Of a DNA stretch of 64,000 nucleotides, positions 35,682-42,920 are shown piece after piece. The translations under genes were made by a program, and so were the position numbers. Under the pieces are notes generated by a model. The model worked only from the letters and a program-made list of their open reading frames with translations. It was not told the origin of the DNA and searched no databases. Position 1 is the first letter of the stretch. Each line of letters starts with the position of its first letter. Origin of the DNA: Roseomonas sp. (GTDB taxonomy: Bacteria > Pseudomonadota > Alphaproteobacteria > Acetobacterales > Acetobacteraceae); assembly GCA_020249465.1 (NCBI GenBank), contig JADCFP010000103.1, positions 1-64,000 of the forward strand. The letters are read 5' to 3'.

Positions 35682-35926
35682 AGCTACTCCGCACCCTACT
35701 CAGCCGCTTTGGTTACGCCCTGGTCCCGGTGAACGCCGTGGATCATGAGGATGTGCGCATCGCGGTCTGGGCTGCGCAATTCAGCTATGCGGCAGAACGC
35801 ATGGGCCTGAAGAACCCGGAAGCCGTCGCCAATGATGCTGTCATTCGCGCGCTGGACCCCGTGCAGGCTGAAAGCGACAAGCGCGCCTTCGCGGCCTTGC
35901 TCGCGGCGGTAGAGGAGCATTTCTGA
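35678..35926 (+). CDS. Small hypothetical protein
   Basis: 82 residues from the ATG at 35,678, overlapping the gpF stop (ATGA). A basic start (MKLLRTLLSRFGYALV) precedes a helical, acidic remainder. It could be an accessory partner of the nuclease domain encoded just before; no evidence beyond position. Confidence 0.55.
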   Translation: MKLLRTLLSRFGYALVPVNAVDHEDVRIAVWAAQFSYAAERMGLKNPEAVANDAVIRALDPVQAESDKRAFAALLAAVEEHF

Positions 35927-35928
35927 CC

Positions 35929-36429
35929 ATGACCGGCGTGCGCATCACCATCAACACCGCCGAATTCCGCGATGCCGTCGCGGGCCTGGGCGCGCTGATG
36001 CGTCGCCCCCAGGCGGCGATGGCCGAGATCGGCGAAGCGCTGATCCTATCCACGCAGGAACGCGCGGCGGCTGAGCAATCACCGGATGGCTTGGCTTGGC
36101 CAAAGCTGAACCCAGGCTATGCGGCGGCCAAGCGTGGCGGTTCGATGCTGCGCGAAACCGGGCGGCTGCTGGGCAGCCTGACGCGGCGTGCGGATGGCAA
36201 CCGCGTGATCGTCGGCACGAATGTGATCTATGCCGCCATCCATCAATTCGGCGGCACCATTCGCCCGAAATCCGGTGGGCGGTTGGCCTTCCGGCTGGGG
36301 CGCACGCGTGTGTTCGCGCGCAGCGTCAGCATCCCGGCGCGGCCCTTTCTTGGCGTATCCGATGCGGACCGGGCGGAGATCATCGCCATTTTTAAGGACC
36401 ACGCGCAGCGCGCGATGCGCGGCGCATGA
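35929..36429 (+). CDS. Virion morphogenesis protein gpG
   Basis: 166 residues of the Mu G tail-completion/virion morphogenesis family: VRITINTAEFRDAVAGLGAL, DGLAWPKLNPGYAAAKRGGS, MLRETGRLLGSL, YAAIHQFGGTIRPKSGGRLA and IPARPFLGVS. Needed for head-tail joining or tail completion. Last gene before a 215-bp regulatory gap. Confidence 0.9.
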   Translation: MTGVRITINTAEFRDAVAGLGALMRRPQAAMAEIGEALILSTQERAAAEQSPDGLAWPKLNPGYAAAKRGGSMLRETGRLLGSLTRRADGNRVIVGTNVIYAAIHQFGGTIRPKSGGRLAFRLGRTRVFARSVSIPARPFLGVSDADRAEIIAIFKDHAQRAMRGA

Positions 36430-36644
36430 CGAAGCCGCTACGGGCGCGCTACAGGCGCCAAGGCTGCCAGGGCGCAGCATCCGGGCGTCACGCGCTTTTG
36501 AAGGCGCCAGACCCCGCTCTTAAGGCTCTTATTCGCTCTTAATCGCCGCCATCCCGGATCAGCATCACGCGCGCGCGAGGATTGGGGCCGTGCGGACGCC
36601 TGTCCGCATAAAATTACCGGGCCAGCACTGCCAGTGTGGCGGTG
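36430..36644. promoter_or_regulatory. Intergenic region before the protease/capsid operon
   Basis: 215 bp. It holds three CTCTTA boxes starting at 36,517, 36,526 and 36,536 (about one helical turn apart) and the dyad at 36,591-36,608. A 38-codon frame beginning at 36,426 (overlapping the gpG stop) ends at 36,542, but its basic, repeat-shaped content makes coding doubtful. By Mu analogy this is where the late promoter PI lies. Confidence 0.55.
36591..36608. promoter_or_regulatory. Dyad TGCGGAC-N4-GTCCGCA before the protease gene
   Basis: Same 7-bp arms as at 27,603-27,620, with the four-base centre GCCT instead of GCAT. It ends 36 bp before the ATG at 36,645, almost the same distance as in front of the endolysin gene. 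Candidate Mor/C-type activator site or mRNA leader hairpin. Confidence 0.55.
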
Positions 36645-37805
36645 ATGAAGCAGCTCCATATTTTCCGCGCCGGCGTGCATACGCCAATGACCGGCGGCGC
36701 CATCGAATTCCGCGAAGCCGATCTGGCCGCGACCGCCGCTGCCTATGATCCTGCGCTGGGTGAAGCGCCCCTGGTGGTTGGCCATCCGAAGACCGATGCG
36801 CCAGCCTATGGCTGGGTGCGCGCCTTGCGTGCCGATGGTGGCGACCTGGTCGCGGAACCGCATCAGGTGGAGTCAGCCTTCGCCGAAATGGTGCAGGCGG
36901 GCCGCTTCAAGAAAATCAGCGCGTCCTTCTATACGCCGACCCATCCAGCCAATCCGAAGCCCGGTGCCTATTACCTGAAGCATGTGGGCTTCCTGGGTGC
37001 TGCCGCGCCAGCCGTGAAGGGCCTGCGCGATGTCGCCTTCTCTGGTGATGATGCGGATGTGATCACCCTTGAATTCGCCGCCGATGGTGCGGTGAGCCCA
37101 TGGCGCATGTCCTGGCTGCTGGCTGATGTCGGCGGGCTGTTCCGTGGCATCCGCGATTGGATCGTATCCAAGGAAGGTTTGGAGACGGCGGAGAAGATGC
37201 TGCCGGCGCAGACCGTGCAACGCATGACGGATGAAGCCGCGCGCATGCAGGGCGAGGCCGATGCGGCCCGCGCCGCGGCCCAGGTTCCGCCGCCCGCCTT
37301 TGCCGAAGACAAGCAACAGGAGACTGAGACAGTGCCGACTGAAAAAACGGATGATGCGGATCGCATCGCCGCGCTTGAAGCGCGCGAACGCGATTTGCAG
37401 GCGCGTGAAGCCGCCTTTGCCGAGGCTGAGGCGGCGCGGCGCAATGCTGAGATGGCCGCCTTCACCGAAAAGCTGGTGGCGGAAGCGCGCATCCCGCAAG
37501 GCGTGGTGCCGCGCATCCTGGCCTTTGCCGCGAGCCTGCCCGCGACTGGTGAGGTTTCCTTCACCGAAGGCGATGGCACCGTCAAGGAAGCGCCACTGGA
37601 TGCCTTCCGCGCCGTGCTGGCCGCACTGCCTGCCCGCGTGGAATTCGCGGAACTGGCACCGGCCGGGAAGGTTGAATTTGCCGCCGATGACCCGGTGGCC
37701 ATTTCCGCTGCGGCGCAGGCCTATCAGGCCGAACGCGCGCAGGCAGGTGAAACCGTTTCAATGGCAGCCGCCGTTGAGCATGTGACCAACAGGAGGTCCG
37801 CGTGA
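36645..37805 (+). CDS. Capsid maturation protease and scaffold (Mu gpI-like)
   Basis: 386 residues from the ATG at 36,645 (a GTG at 36,636 is possible). The N-terminal protease half (FRAGVHTPMTGGAIEFREAD, APLVVGHPKTDAPAYGWV, KKISASFYTP) processes the procapsid. The C-terminal half (about 225-386) is an alanine/glutamate-rich coiled coil typical of the scaffold that Mu also makes separately as Z. An internal scaffold start would be expected near 37,333, where the acidic segment begins; not proven. Confidence 0.9.
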   Translation: MKQLHIFRAGVHTPMTGGAIEFREADLAATAAAYDPALGEAPLVVGHPKTDAPAYGWVRALRADGGDLVAEPHQVESAFAEMVQAGRFKKISASFYTPTHPANPKPGAYYLKHVGFLGAAAPAVKGLRDVAFSGDDADVITLEFAADGAVSPWRMSWLLADVGGLFRGIRDWIVSKEGLETAEKMLPAQTVQRMTDEAARMQGEADAARAAAQVPPPAFAEDKQQETETVPTEKTDDADRIAALEARERDLQAREAAFAEAEAARRNAEMAAFTEKLVAEARIPQGVVPRILAFAASLPATGEVSFTEGDGTVKEAPLDAFRAVLAALPARVEFAELAPAGKVEFAADDPVAISAAAQAYQAERAQAGETVSMAAAVEHVTNRRSA

Positions 37806-38176
37806 GCAATCCGCTTATGTTCAAGGCGTTCACCGCAGGTGGCGCCATCAATCCATATCGCCTTGTGCGGTTTTCCGCTGCTGACACGGTGGTGCAGGCC
37901 GCCGCCGCGACCGAAAGCATCTTCGGCGTCAATTCCGATCTGGCGATTGTCAGTGGTGAACGCTGCGAAGTCATGACTGATGGCATCGCCTGGGTTGAAG
38001 CCGGCGCTGCTGTCACCATTGGCGCACTGATCACCGCCGACAGCGTGGGCCGTGGTGTCACCGCCGCGCCTGCCGCTGGCGTGAATAACCGCGTGATCGG
38101 TGTGGCGCTGGATGCGGCTGTGGCCGCCGGCGATCAAATTCGTGTCCTGCTGAGCCCTGGCTCGGTCCAAGGCTGA
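37802..38176 (+). CDS. Capsid decoration/cement protein (DUF2190-like)
   Basis: 124 residues rich in small and beta-forming residues: AINPYRLVRFSAADTVVQAA, ESIFGVNSDLAIVSGERCEV and GVALDAAVAAGDQIRVLLSP. This pattern and the position between protease and major capsid gene fit a DUF2190-type head decoration protein. Overlaps the protease stop. Confidence 0.8.
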   Translation: MSNPLMFKAFTAGGAINPYRLVRFSAADTVVQAAAATESIFGVNSDLAIVSGERCEVMTDGIAWVEAGAAVTIGALITADSVGRGVTAAPAAGVNNRVIGVALDAAVAAGDQIRVLLSPGSVQG

Positions 38177-38193
38177 TCTGAAGGAACCCTGAA

Positions 38194-39153
38194 ATGGCAA
38201 CCACCGCCTTTCCCGTAAATCCGAACCTGACCGCCATCGCGATTGGCTACAAAAACCGCGATGTTGATCTGATTGCCGATCTGGTGCTGCCGCGTGTTGG
38301 GCGCACCGGCAAGCTGTTCCGTTACACGCGCTACGCCGCGGCGGATGCCTATACCGTGCCCAGCACGCGTGTGGCGCGCCGGGCCGAACCCACCGTGCTG
38401 GAATTTGGCGGCACGCTGGTGGCGGATGAATGCCTTGACTACGGCCTGGATGACATCGTGCCGAATGATGAGATCATCGCCTGGGAAGAAATGCAGAAGC
38501 CTTCCTCTGGCGGTCCGGTCTCGCCACTCGCGAAATCTACATCCTTGCTAACCAGCCTGATGATGCTGGACCGCGAAGTGCGCGTGGCCGGTCTGATCTT
38601 CGCTTCAACAAGCTATGCGGCGGCGAACCGCACCACGCTTTCCGGCACCAGCCAGTGGAGCGACTTCACGAACAGCAACCCGGTGCAGGCCATCATGGCG
38701 GCGCTTGATGTGCCGCTGATCCGCCCGAATACGCTGGTGTTTGGCCAAGCCACCTGGACGCAGTTGCGCCAGCATCCGCGCATGGTCACGGCCATTTTGG
38801 GCAACCAAGTGAATGCCGGTGCGGTCACGCGCGAACAGGTGGCGAATTTCTTTGAAGTCCAGCGTGTGGTTGTGGGCGCTGGCTTCGTGAACACCGCGCG
38901 CAAGGGCCAGGCCGCCAGCATGGCGCGCGTCTGGGGTAGGCATGCCGCTGCGCTTTTCGTCTCCCCCGATCTGGCCGATGCGGATCAGCCGACCTTCGGT
39001 TTCACCGCGGAGTTTGGGACGCGCATCGCGGGCACCATGGATGAACCCAAGATGGGTCTGCGCGGTTCCGTGCGGATCCGTGTGGGTGAAAGCGTGAAGG
39101 AAGTGCTGGCGGCGAATGACGCTGGCTACTACTTCGAAAACGCGGTGGCCTGA
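38194..39153 (+). CDS. Major capsid protein (Mu gpT-like)
   Basis: 319 residues; builds the icosahedral shell. Features of the Mu-like group: NPNLTAIAIGYKNRDVDLIA, DLVLPRVGRTGKLFRYTRYA, ECLDYGLDDIVPNDEI and VRIRVGESVKEVLAANDAGY. Shine-Dalgarno GAAGGAA lies 7 bases upstream. Confidence 0.9.
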   Translation: MATTAFPVNPNLTAIAIGYKNRDVDLIADLVLPRVGRTGKLFRYTRYAAADAYTVPSTRVARRAEPTVLEFGGTLVADECLDYGLDDIVPNDEIIAWEEMQKPSSGGPVSPLAKSTSLLTSLMMLDREVRVAGLIFASTSYAAANRTTLSGTSQWSDFTNSNPVQAIMAALDVPLIRPNTLVFGQATWTQLRQHPRMVTAILGNQVNAGAVTREQVANFFEVQRVVVGAGFVNTARKGQAASMARVWGRHAAALFVSPDLADADQPTFGFTAEFGTRIAGTMDEPKMGLRGSVRIRVGESVKEVLAANDAGYYFENAVA

Positions 39154-39155
39154 TC

Positions 39156-39380
39156 ATGGACACCACACAGAAAATCCGCGCGCTGCGCAATTTGGATGTT
39201 GATGGCGTGCGGATCGAACAAGGCGCGGTGGCGGAAATCCGCCGCGAGCTGCTTCCCAGCCTCATCGCCGTGGGCGCGGCGGATGATGAGGTTGAGGAAG
39301 CGCCGGCGGCTGATGGGGATGAGGCCGCCGGCGCATCTTCCAAAGGCAAGACCGGCAAGCAGGGCAAGGCCAAGGAATAA
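39156..39380 (+). CDS. Small hypothetical head-region protein
   Basis: 74 residues: an N-terminal beta-rich half (IRALRNLDVDGVRIEQGAVA) and a low-complexity acidic then lysine/glycine-rich tail. The N-terminal half resembles small proteins found after the capsid gene in Mu-like phages. Function unknown. Confidence 0.65.
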   Translation: MDTTQKIRALRNLDVDGVRIEQGAVAEIRRELLPSLIAVGAADDEVEEAPAADGDEAAGASSKGKTGKQGKAKE

Positions 39381-39383
39381 TCC

Positions 39384-39833
39384 GTGACCGCTTACTGCAC
39401 CCCGCAGGATTTGATCGACCGCTTCGGCCAGGCAGAAGTGGCGCAGCTTGCGCCAGCCTTGCTCGGCCAGGTGGATACTGCGCGGGTGCAGCGCGCTTGT
39501 GATGACGCGGGCGATATCGTGGATGGCTATTTGCGCCCGCGCTACACGCTGCCGCTTTCCGTCGTGCCTCGGCTTTTGGTGAAGCTATCGGCGGCCATCG
39601 CGCGGCATGAATTGCATCTGGGCGGGGACCGCCAGCCGACCGATCAAGTGTTGCGGGACCGCGACCAGGCCATCGCTTTCCTGAAGGATGTTGCTGGCGG
39701 CAAGGCTGATCTCGGCATTGATGCCAGTGGCGCCGAACCCGCCGAAGACAGCACCGGTGTGCGTTTCAAGCCGGGCGGCACTGGCCTGCTTGAAGGCGAT
39801 CTGGCGCATTATCGCTGGGGCGGTCCGCTATGA
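39384..39833 (+). CDS. DUF1320 head-tail connector (Mu gp36/J-like)
   Basis: 149 residues. YCTPQDLIDRFGQAEVAQLA and VDGYLRPRYTLPLSVVPRLL are diagnostic of DUF1320, an adaptor at the head-tail interface. Overlaps the next gene by four bases. Confidence 0.9.
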   Translation: MTAYCTPQDLIDRFGQAEVAQLAPALLGQVDTARVQRACDDAGDIVDGYLRPRYTLPLSVVPRLLVKLSAAIARHELHLGGDRQPTDQVLRDRDQAIAFLKDVAGGKADLGIDASGAEPAEDSTGVRFKPGGTGLLEGDLAHYRWGGPL

Positions 39834-40429
39834 TCGGAGCGCTGGAAGACGCCATTATCTGCCGCCTGCGCGAAGCCTTTGATGGCCGCGTGAAGGAAGT
39901 GGACCATAAGCCCGCGAAATTTGACGCGGAGGAGCTGCTGCGCATCCTGAACCAGGCGCCCGCGATTTATGTGGCGTTCCTGGGCTGGCAGCGGGTGGAA
40001 CGCCCGCCCGGTTCGGTGCGCGCCACCTTCGGCGCATACATTGTCGCGGCGAATGCCAGCGGCGAAGTTGCGCGCCGCCGCGGTGACCAGGTGACGATCG
40101 GCGCCTATGAAATGGCGATCCTGACCGCCGCCACGCTGGAACGGTGGCTGCCCGAGGGCGCGGCTGGGCCGATGGAAGTGCAAAGCTGCGAAAACCTTTA
40201 CGCCACCGCCTTCGAGAAAGCGGGCCGCACCGTCTATGGCCTGGTGTGTGATGTGCCGGTGCAAATCCAGGATGATTGGTCGCAGGCGCTGACGCTTGAT
40301 GATTTCATCACATTCCACGGCGATGTTGATATTCCGCCCTTCGGCAATGTCGCAACGCCACCGCCCGCGCCGGATGCCGGCGCCAATCGCGCCGATGCGG
40401 TCGTGCGCGTCACCCTTCCGATAACATGA
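39830..40429 (+). CDS. DUF1834 tail-terminator-like protein (Mu gp37/K-like)
   Basis: 199 residues. MIGALEDAIICRLREAFDGR, QAPAIYVAFLGWQRVER, AYEMAILTAATLERWLPEGA and YGLVCDVPVQIQDDW fit DUF1834 (Mu gp37), a connector or tail-completion protein. Confidence 0.88.
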   Translation: MIGALEDAIICRLREAFDGRVKEVDHKPAKFDAEELLRILNQAPAIYVAFLGWQRVERPPGSVRATFGAYIVAANASGEVARRRGDQVTIGAYEMAILTAATLERWLPEGAAGPMEVQSCENLYATAFEKAGRTVYGLVCDVPVQIQDDWSQALTLDDFITFHGDVDIPPFGNVATPPPAPDAGANRADAVVRVTLPIT

Positions 40430-40437
40430 GGCCACCG

Positions 40438-40638
40438 ATGTTCGTTAAGCCTGGCAAACCCGACCTTCTGGTCGCCAACCCCGAGGCCATGGCGCCTATG
40501 CCACGCCACCTACCTGTTGAAGGTGCGGAAGTGCCCAACACCGAATATTGGCGCCGCCGCATCGCGGATGGCGATGTGGTCCTGGTGCAGACCGAAGTTG
40601 GCCCGGCCGCAAAAACCAGCGGCGCGAAGAAGGAGTAA
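40438..40638 (+). CDS. DUF2635 protein (Mu gp38-like)
   Basis: 66 residues from the ATG at 40,438: MFVKPGKPDLLVANPEAMAP, LPVEGAEVPNTEYWRRRIAD, GDVV. The family always sits just before the sheath gene. Function unknown. Confidence 0.88.
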   Translation: MFVKPGKPDLLVANPEAMAPMPRHLPVEGAEVPNTEYWRRRIADGDVVLVQTEVGPAAKTSGAKKE

Positions 40639-40644
40639 TCGTCC

Positions 40645-42117
40645 ATGTCCGGTTCCATCAGCTTCAATAATATTCCAAACAGCATTCGCGTTCCTGGTTC
40701 TTATGTGGAATTCGACAATTCGCGCGCGCTGCGTGGATTGAATGATTGGCCCACGCGCGTGTTGATCATGGGCCAGCGGTTTTTGAACGGCACGATTCCG
40801 GCAGCCACGCCGGTGCGCGTCACGGATCTGCAGCAGGCGCGGAATTTCTTCGGCCGCGGCAGCATGCTGGCGCATATGTTTGAAGCGTGGTTCGCCAATC
40901 CATCATTGGTTGAAGTCTGGGGTATTGCGCTTGATGACCCGCCGACAGGCGCACAGCAGGTCTGGACGCTTTCGTTCGCCGGAACGGCAACCGCCGCCGG
41001 TGTGATCGCGCTCATGATTGGTGGCCGCAGATTAGAGGTTGCGGTCGCGTCTGGTGCAACCGCGGCACAAATCGCCACATCAATCGCCTCTACGATAAAC
41101 GCGGGATTGGATTTTTATGTCACCGCAACGGCGGCTGCCGGCGTGCTGACAGCCACCGCCAAACATCGTGGCGAGACACTTAATCAGACGGGATTTCTTA
41201 TCAACTACTTATCCACAGATCGCTTGCCGGAAGGGGTTTCTGTGGCAGGCTTCGCGGTACCGACACTTGGCACCTTGAACCCGAACATTACAACCGCGCT
41301 GGATGCCGTGTCCGGAATGTGGTTCACGGATTTCGTCACGCCCTGGACCGATGTGACAAATCTCAGTGCCTTGGAAGCGCGGTTATCGGATAATTGGGGA
41401 CCGCTTATTCAGCGCGATGGCCATGGCTGGGCAAGCAGGTCGGACTCGCACGCTAACCTAGTCACTTTTGGGAATGCGCGGAATTCGCCTAACATGAGCA
41501 TCATTGGGTCGATGCCGCCTAGCCCGCCATGGGTGTGGGCGTCAGCGATTGCCAGTGTGTGCATTCCGGCGCTGGCCATTGACCCGGCGCGTCCAGTCCA
41601 GACGTTACAAATTCCGCATATTCAGGCGCCACAGGTCAACAGCCGCTTTACCTTCCAGGAACGCGACCTGCTGCTGCGCGATGGCATCAGCACCTTCCGG
41701 GTGAATGATGCTGGCCAGGTCTTTGTGGAACGCGTGATCACCACTTATCAGACCTCAGCCAGTGGCGCGGCGGATATCAGCTACCTTGATGTGGAGACAG
41801 TGAAGACGCTGTCCTACATCCGGTACGATCTGCGCACCATGATCGCGCTGCGCTTCCCGCGCCACAAGCTTGCGAATGACGGCACGAATTTCGCGCGTGG
41901 CCAAAATGTGGTCACACCAGGCACGCTGCGGGCGGAAATTATCGCGCGCTTCAAGCAATGGGAGGCAGCGGGCTTGGTCGAAGGGGTGGACCAATTCAAG
42001 CAGGACATCATTGTGGTGCGGTCCGAAAGCGATCCGAACCGCGTGGATGCTTTGCTGCCGCCCGACCTGGTCAACCAATTCCGCGTGCTCGCCGCGCAAA
42101 TCGAATTCCTGCTGTAA
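40645..42117 (+). CDS. Contractile tail sheath protein (Mu gpL-like)
   Basis: 490 residues; polymerises around the tube and contracts at infection, so this is a myophage. SGSISFNNIPNSIRVPGSYV, LIMGQRFLNGTIPAATPVRV and GSMLAHMFEAWFANP mark the Mu sheath family, and TISYL-like ADISYLDVETVKTLSYIRYD with the C-terminal NPNRVDALLPPDLVNQFRVL-type end completes it. The 41,000-41,500 part is less GC-rich, matching the surface-exposed domain. Confidence 0.93.
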   Translation: MSGSISFNNIPNSIRVPGSYVEFDNSRALRGLNDWPTRVLIMGQRFLNGTIPAATPVRVTDLQQARNFFGRGSMLAHMFEAWFANPSLVEVWGIALDDPPTGAQQVWTLSFAGTATAAGVIALMIGGRRLEVAVASGATAAQIATSIASTINAGLDFYVTATAAAGVLTATAKHRGETLNQTGFLINYLSTDRLPEGVSVAGFAVPTLGTLNPNITTALDAVSGMWFTDFVTPWTDVTNLSALEARLSDNWGPLIQRDGHGWASRSDSHANLVTFGNARNSPNMSIIGSMPPSPPWVWASAIASVCIPALAIDPARPVQTLQIPHIQAPQVNSRFTFQERDLLLRDGISTFRVNDAGQVFVERVITTYQTSASGAADISYLDVETVKTLSYIRYDLRTMIALRFPRHKLANDGTNFARGQNVVTPGTLRAEIIARFKQWEAAGLVEGVDQFKQDIIVVRSESDPNRVDALLPPDLVNQFRVLAAQIEFLL

Positions 42118-42134
42118 TTTGAGGAGATTGGCAG

Positions 42135-42494
42135 ATGCCGCAATTCCTGGGCCGCGCGACCATTCGCGCCAATGGGCAGGTGATCGAAACCGCCAAGGGC
42201 GCCACGCTCGATATCGGTGGCACCAAGGCCAATCCCGTCACGGTGGGCCGCGTGGTTGGCTGGGCGGAAGAAACCGTGCCCGCCATGGTCGAATGCGAAA
42301 CCAGCCTGCGGGCCGGGCAGTCCATCGAAACCTACCGCAGGCTGGCGGGGGTTACCGTGATTTTCGAATGCGACACGGGCCAGCGCTACGTGATCAACGA
42401 CGCCTTTCTGACGGATACGCCGACGATGAAGGATGGCGAAGGCGGCAATATCAGCCTGAAATTCTCAGGCCCAGCGGCTGAGGAAGTGCTGTAA
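42135..42494 (+). CDS. Tail tube protein (Mu gpM-like)
   Basis: 119 residues forming the inner tube: MPQFLGRATIRANGQVIETA, RVVGWAEETVPAMVECETSL and YVINDAFLTDTPTMKDGEGG. Shine-Dalgarno GAGGAG lies 9 bases before the ATG. Its stop overlaps the chaperone start. Confidence 0.9.
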   Translation: MPQFLGRATIRANGQVIETAKGATLDIGGTKANPVTVGRVVGWAEETVPAMVECETSLRAGQSIETYRRLAGVTVIFECDTGQRYVINDAFLTDTPTMKDGEGGNISLKFSGPAAEEVL

Positions 42495-42868
42495 TGCGCC
42501 AATCCATCAAGATCACGCTGCGTGAGCCGATTATCCTGCGCAATGCGGAAACCGGCGCCGAGGTTCACCGCATTGCGGAGATTGATTTCCGCGAACCGCG
42601 CGCGGGCGATATGGCGGCGGCCATGGATGCGAGCGGCGCAGGTGGCACGGGTTCCATGATTTTGGCCCTTGCCGCGCGCTGTTCGGGCCTTTCCCGCGCG
42701 CAGGTGGATGATCTTTCAATTGAAGACTTCTTCGCGATTTCTGAGGTGGCGACGAGTTTTTTGCAGCGTGGCCAGGCGACTGGCCAGAGTGCTGCGAACT
42801 TGTCTTCGGCACCTTCGGCCTTGCTGCCGGCTGGCAGCGCTGGAACGCCACCGAACTTCGGTTCCTGA
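42494..42868 (+). CDS. Tail assembly chaperone, zero-frame product (Mu gp41-like)
   Basis: 124 residues: IKITLREPIILRNAETGAEV, EIDFREPRAGDMAAAMDA and DDLSIEDFFAISEVATSFL are the gp41/GpE-type tail chaperone. It keeps the tape measure in solution during tube assembly. A slippery heptamer at codons 88-90 allows a second, longer product in the -1 frame; see the frameshift entries. Confidence 0.88.
   Translation: MRQSIKITLREPIILRNAETGAEVHRIAEIDFREPRAGDMAAAMDASGAGGTGSMILALAARCSGLSRAQVDDLSIEDFFAISEVATSFLQRGQATGQSAANLSSAPSALLPAGSAGTPPNFGS
42757..42763 (+). promoter_or_regulatory. Slippery heptamer T TTT TTG for -1 frameshifting
   Basis: In the chaperone zero frame the bases read AGT TTT TTG, i.e. 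the X XXY YYZ heptamer T TTT TTG. Slipping back one base continues in an open frame from GCA at 42,763 to TAG at 42,910-42,912. Mu and most long-tailed phages use -1 slippage exactly here. Confidence 0.8.
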
Positions 42869-42912
42869 CGAAACGGGCGGTGGAATGGAACCGCCGCATG
42901 GCCGCGAGGTAG
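42763..42912 (+). CDS. Tail assembly chaperone, -1 frame extension (Mu gp42-like)
   Basis: 49 codons in the -1 frame, joined to the first 90 codons of the zero-frame product to make a protein of about 139 residues. The end ELVFGTFGLAAGWQRWNATE, LRFLTKRAVEWNRRMAAR is clearly a real protein sequence (tryptophans, conserved LR-LT pattern). No start codon with a ribosome-binding site serves it alone; the frame is closed upstream by TGA at 42,742. It ends 8 bp before the tape-measure ATG. Confidence 0.82.
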   Translation, partial: AAWPGDWPECCELVFGTFGLAAGWQRWNATELRFLTKRAVEWNRRMAAR

Positions 42913-42920
42913 TCATATAA

